The notes beneath the pieces are model-generated. The model was not told the DNA's origin and searched no databases. It saw only the letters and a list, made by a program, of their open reading frames with translations. Below are positions 62,003 through 64,000 of a DNA stretch of 64,000 bases, piece after piece; within the stretch, counting starts at the first letter, position 1; every line of letters starts with the position of its first letter. Source of the stretch: Saprospiraceae bacterium (GTDB taxonomy: Bacteria > Bacteroidota > Bacteroidia > Chitinophagales > Saprospiraceae); assembly GCA_028282725.1 (NCBI GenBank), contig JANQHF010000101.1, positions 1 to 64,000 of the forward strand, written 5' to 3'. A program made the translations under genes and the position numbers.

Positions 62003-62672
62003 TCGAGAAATCATAGAACTGAATTATGAGTATAAATTATTGAGTCCGATGAAACGATTAGAAAAGTTGTTTACAGAGTTTGATCATAATGACATTCTCG
62101 TAACTTCTTCGTTTGGCACCACGTCAGGTATCCTAATGGGCATGGTCAGCATGGTTGCCCCCGGGCATCCCATTCATTTTATAGATACATCATTCTGTTT
62201 TAACAAGACCATCGATTATAAAAAGACGCTCACTGACATTCTGGGATTGAGGATAATAAATGTTTTACCCGATATTGATGATAATCTTGAATCCCGTGAA
62301 AAACAAATGTGGAAGAAGGATCCGGATAAGTGCTGTTTTCTAAACAAAGTGAAACCCTTTGAACCATACAAAAAGAATAAAAAGTTTTGGGTTTCAGGAC
62401 TACTGATGAATTCCACGCCTTTCAGGCGCAATCTCGAAATTTTTGAAAGGAGAAATGGAATCGTCAAAATGCATCCGAACATAGATACCACTGCTGAAGG
62501 CTTTGCGAAATTCTTAAAGGACAACAATATTCCTCCCCACCCTTTATCGCTTGAGGGATATGGATCTGTAGGCTGCACACATTGCACAAATAAAGGGGAA
62601 GGCCGCTCCGGACGCTGGTCCGGAACTTCTAAAGCAGAATGTGGTTTACATACTGAAGTAAGGTCATTTTAA
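61995..62672 (+). CDS. cysH: Adenylylsulfate/phosphoadenylylsulfate reductase, Fe-S type
   Basis: A 225-residue reductase overlapping the previous gene by 8 bases. The P-loop-like TSSFGTTSGILMGMV binds the nucleotide. The [4Fe-4S] cysteines CC (DKCCFLNKVKPF) and CxxC (GCTHCTNKGEGRSGRWSG) are present, so it belongs to the APS-reducing or dual type rather than the cluster-free E. coli PAPS type. The catalytic Cys is in the C-terminal ECGLH. It delivers sulfite to the reductase encoded upstream, using thioredoxin. Confidence 0.94.
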   Translation: MNDREIIELNYEYKLLSPMKRLEKLFTEFDHNDILVTSSFGTTSGILMGMVSMVAPGHPIHFIDTSFCFNKTIDYKKTLTDILGLRIINVLPDIDDNLESREKQMWKKDPDKCCFLNKVKPFEPYKKNKKFWVSGLLMNSTPFRRNLEIFERRNGIVKMHPNIDTTAEGFAKFLKDNNIPPHPLSLEGYGSVGCTHCTNKGEGRSGRWSGTSKAECGLHTEVRSF

Positions 62673-62695
62673 AAAAAGGTTAATAATTTTGAGAC

Positions 62696-63706
62696 ATGAT
62701 TAAAACAGACATTTTAATAGTAGGTGCCGGGCCTGTAGGTCTCTTCACTGTCTTTGAGGCTGGTTTGCTAAAGTTGCGATGCCATCTTGTCGACGCCTTG
62801 CCGATTCCAGGAGGACAATTGGCAGAGATTTATCCCAAGAAGCCAATTTATGATATTCCGGGATACCCGAGTATCCTCGCCGGAGATCTGGTCGATAATC
62901 TGATGAAACAGATCGAGCCTTTCCAACCTAAATTTACCCTGGGTGAACGTGTGGAGTCACTTGTCCAGGTTGAAGACAAGTTGTATGAAGTTCAGACCAA
63001 CAAAGGGACGAAGATACAGGCTCCTGTCATTGCCATAGCAGCTGGTCTTGGATGTTTCGAACCCCGAAAACCACCTATAGAAGATCTGGAAAAATATGAG
63101 GACAAGGGTGTTGATTACATTATAAAGGATCCCGAAAAATTCAGAGATAAAAAATTATTGATAGCAGGAGGAGGAGATTCTGCTTTGGACTGGACAATTG
63201 AATTGTCTGATATCGCTTCGGAAGTTACACTGATACACCGCCGGACATCCTTCAAAGGAGCCCTGGATTCAGTGGATAAAGTGCTCGAGCTTGCCAGGGC
63301 AAAAAAGGTAAACCTGATCACTGAGGCTCAGGCAATAGGAGTAGGCGGAAATGGGGTGCTCAGAGAAGTGAGGATCAAAAGCAAGCAAAATGGTGAGTTT
63401 ATCCATTATGTGGATAATTTCATCCCCTTATTCGGTCTGTCACCGAAACTTGGCCCAATCGCAGAATGGGGTTTGAACATTAAACGAAGCTCTATCACAG
63501 TTGATCCATCGGACTATAGCACGGGAGTGCCGGGTATTTATGCGATCGGCGATATCAATGATTATCCTGGAAAATTAAAATTAATTCTGTGTGGATTCCA
63601 TGAAGGAACTTTAATGGTTCAATCTGCTTTTAAATACATATACCCTGAAGCTAAATTGAGTTTCAAGTATACTACGGTATCCGGAGTCAATGGTTTTGAG
63701 GATTGA
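62696..63706 (+). CDS. Ferredoxin--NADP+ reductase (thioredoxin-reductase-like type)
   Basis: A 336-residue flavoprotein with FAD motif ILIVGAGPVGLFTVFEAGL, the NADPH motif LLIAGGGDSALDWTIEL near residue 157 and GIYAIGDINDYPGK at the end. It lacks the CxxC of thioredoxin reductases, which identifies the YumC-type ferredoxin/flavodoxin reductases. Between it and cysH are only 23 bases. Together with the ferredoxin that follows it forms the NADPH-to-ferredoxin electron path needed by a ferredoxin-type sulfite reductase. Confidence 0.92.
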   Translation: MIKTDILIVGAGPVGLFTVFEAGLLKLRCHLVDALPIPGGQLAEIYPKKPIYDIPGYPSILAGDLVDNLMKQIEPFQPKFTLGERVESLVQVEDKLYEVQTNKGTKIQAPVIAIAAGLGCFEPRKPPIEDLEKYEDKGVDYIIKDPEKFRDKKLLIAGGGDSALDWTIELSDIASEVTLIHRRTSFKGALDSVDKVLELARAKKVNLITEAQAIGVGGNGVLREVRIKSKQNGEFIHYVDNFIPLFGLSPKLGPIAEWGLNIKRSSITVDPSDYSTGVPGIYAIGDINDYPGKLKLILCGFHEGTLMVQSAFKYIYPEAKLSFKYTTVSGVNGFED

Positions 63707-63735
63707 AAAAGTTATTCAGATAAAGTTTTGAGAAA

Positions 63736-63767
63736 AGGCGGAGCATTTACCATGCTTCGCTTCTTTT
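63736..63767 (+). terminator. Possible intra-operon terminator before the ferredoxin gene
   Basis: An 11-bp stem (63736-63746 against 63752-63762, two G-T pairs) with loop TTACC, followed by TTCTTTT. It lies 30 bases after the FNR stop and before the ferredoxin ATG at 63782, so it may lower ferredoxin transcription or end the upstream unit. Confidence 0.6.
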
Positions 63768-63781
63768 ATGAACATTGGATT

Positions 63782-64000
63782 ATGATAGACAATGAAATAC
63801 AGTTGACTGTGATTGACAGGGATGATAAAGAACATGTGATCAATGCCCCAACAGATATGAATCTGAATATCATGGAAATCTGCAAGGCTTCAGATTTGCC
63901 GATTGAAGGGACTTGTGGGGGAATGGCCTTATGCGCCTCCTGTCACGTCTATGTCCTCTCCGATCATGAATTGCAGCAGCCATCAGAAGATGAAGAGGAC
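63782..64000 (+). CDS. 2Fe-2S ferredoxin, adrenodoxin type (cut by window end)
   Basis: The first 73 codons from ATG 63782 are in the window. An upstream in-frame ATG at 63752 lies inside the terminator stem and is less likely. The iron-sulfur motif EGTCGGMALCASCHVYV gives three of the four cluster Cys with the adrenodoxin-type C-x5-C-x2-C spacing, as in ISC/hydroxylation ferredoxins; the fourth Cys would be beyond 64000. It would carry electrons from the FNR to sulfite reductase. Confidence 0.88.
   Translation, partial: MIDNEIQLTVIDRDDKEHVINAPTDMNLNIMEICKASDLPIEGTCGGMALCASCHVYVLSDHELQQPSEDEED

Overview
The window comes from a member of the Bacteroidota, most likely a Saprospiraceae-type heterotroph. 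The evidence is a type IX secretion component (PorQ), a PorE-like TPR/propeller/OmpA lipoprotein-size protein, TonB proteins with long proline tracts, Bacteroidota-restricted families (DUF2723, DUF3109, DUF4230, DUF4834), a CarB without its C-terminal allosteric domain, and promoters of the TTG-N20-TAnnTTTG type used by the Bacteroidota primary sigma factor. It looks like ordinary chromosome with one scar of mobile DNA at the left edge.

Layout. 1-380: the right end of an IS66 element sitting inside the remnant of an IS4-type transposase gene. 446-7225: a DUF1330 protein, an SDR, a membrane-anchored metallo-beta-lactamase-fold hydrolase, a beta-oxidation pair (multifunctional hydratase/dehydrogenase plus thiolase) and a divergent TetR regulator with TTGGC palindromes in the shared promoter. 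7263-10521: methylmalonyl-CoA epimerase, a TSUP permease, a serine hydrolase and an MscS channel. 10563-12537: proBA. 12609-17164: a five-gene catabolic operon (FMO, MDR reductase, FAH hydrolase, two SDRs). 17220-19170: an ECF sigma factor and a fused membrane-anchored/beta-barrel protein. 19273-26291: DUF4230, ruvC, HIT, greA, a hydroxyacid dehydrogenase, carB and a GHMP kinase. 26295-36711: a peptidase-propeller-barrel giant, clpB, two TonB-domain proteins, VanZ, gcvH, a mitochondrial-type citrate synthase and DUF3109. 36789-42884: a PpiD-like chaperone, a MORN-repeat lipoprotein, PorQ and a PorE-like protein. 42841-50651: E2 acyltransferase, cinA, birA, ECF sigma, thiL, GT2, RluA, a small DUF4834 gene and a methyltransferase. 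50877-57991: a DUF2723 membrane protein, rpiB, an M28 peptidase, a flippase and a secreted CxxC protein.

The most striking region is 58169-64000. A perfect promoter (TTG-N20-TACATTTG) opens a leader that encodes two tiny peptides, one after the other, each with a run of five or six consecutive cysteine codons. Each is followed by a strong Rho-independent terminator, and for each a competing antiterminator can be drawn. Directly behind lie siroheme sulfite reductase, the two siroheme-synthesis enzymes, APS/PAPS reductase, a ferredoxin-NADP reductase and a 2Fe-2S ferredoxin (cut by the window end). This reads as a tandem, cysteine-sensing transcription attenuator controlling sulfite reduction: cysteine shortage would stall ribosomes on the Cys codons and let polymerase through both terminators. 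The operon carries its own electron supply (NADPH to FNR to ferredoxin to sulfite reductase) and its own cofactor pathway.

No rRNA, tRNA, CRISPR array or prophage was seen. No gene-free stretch exceeds about 300 bases except the attenuator leader.
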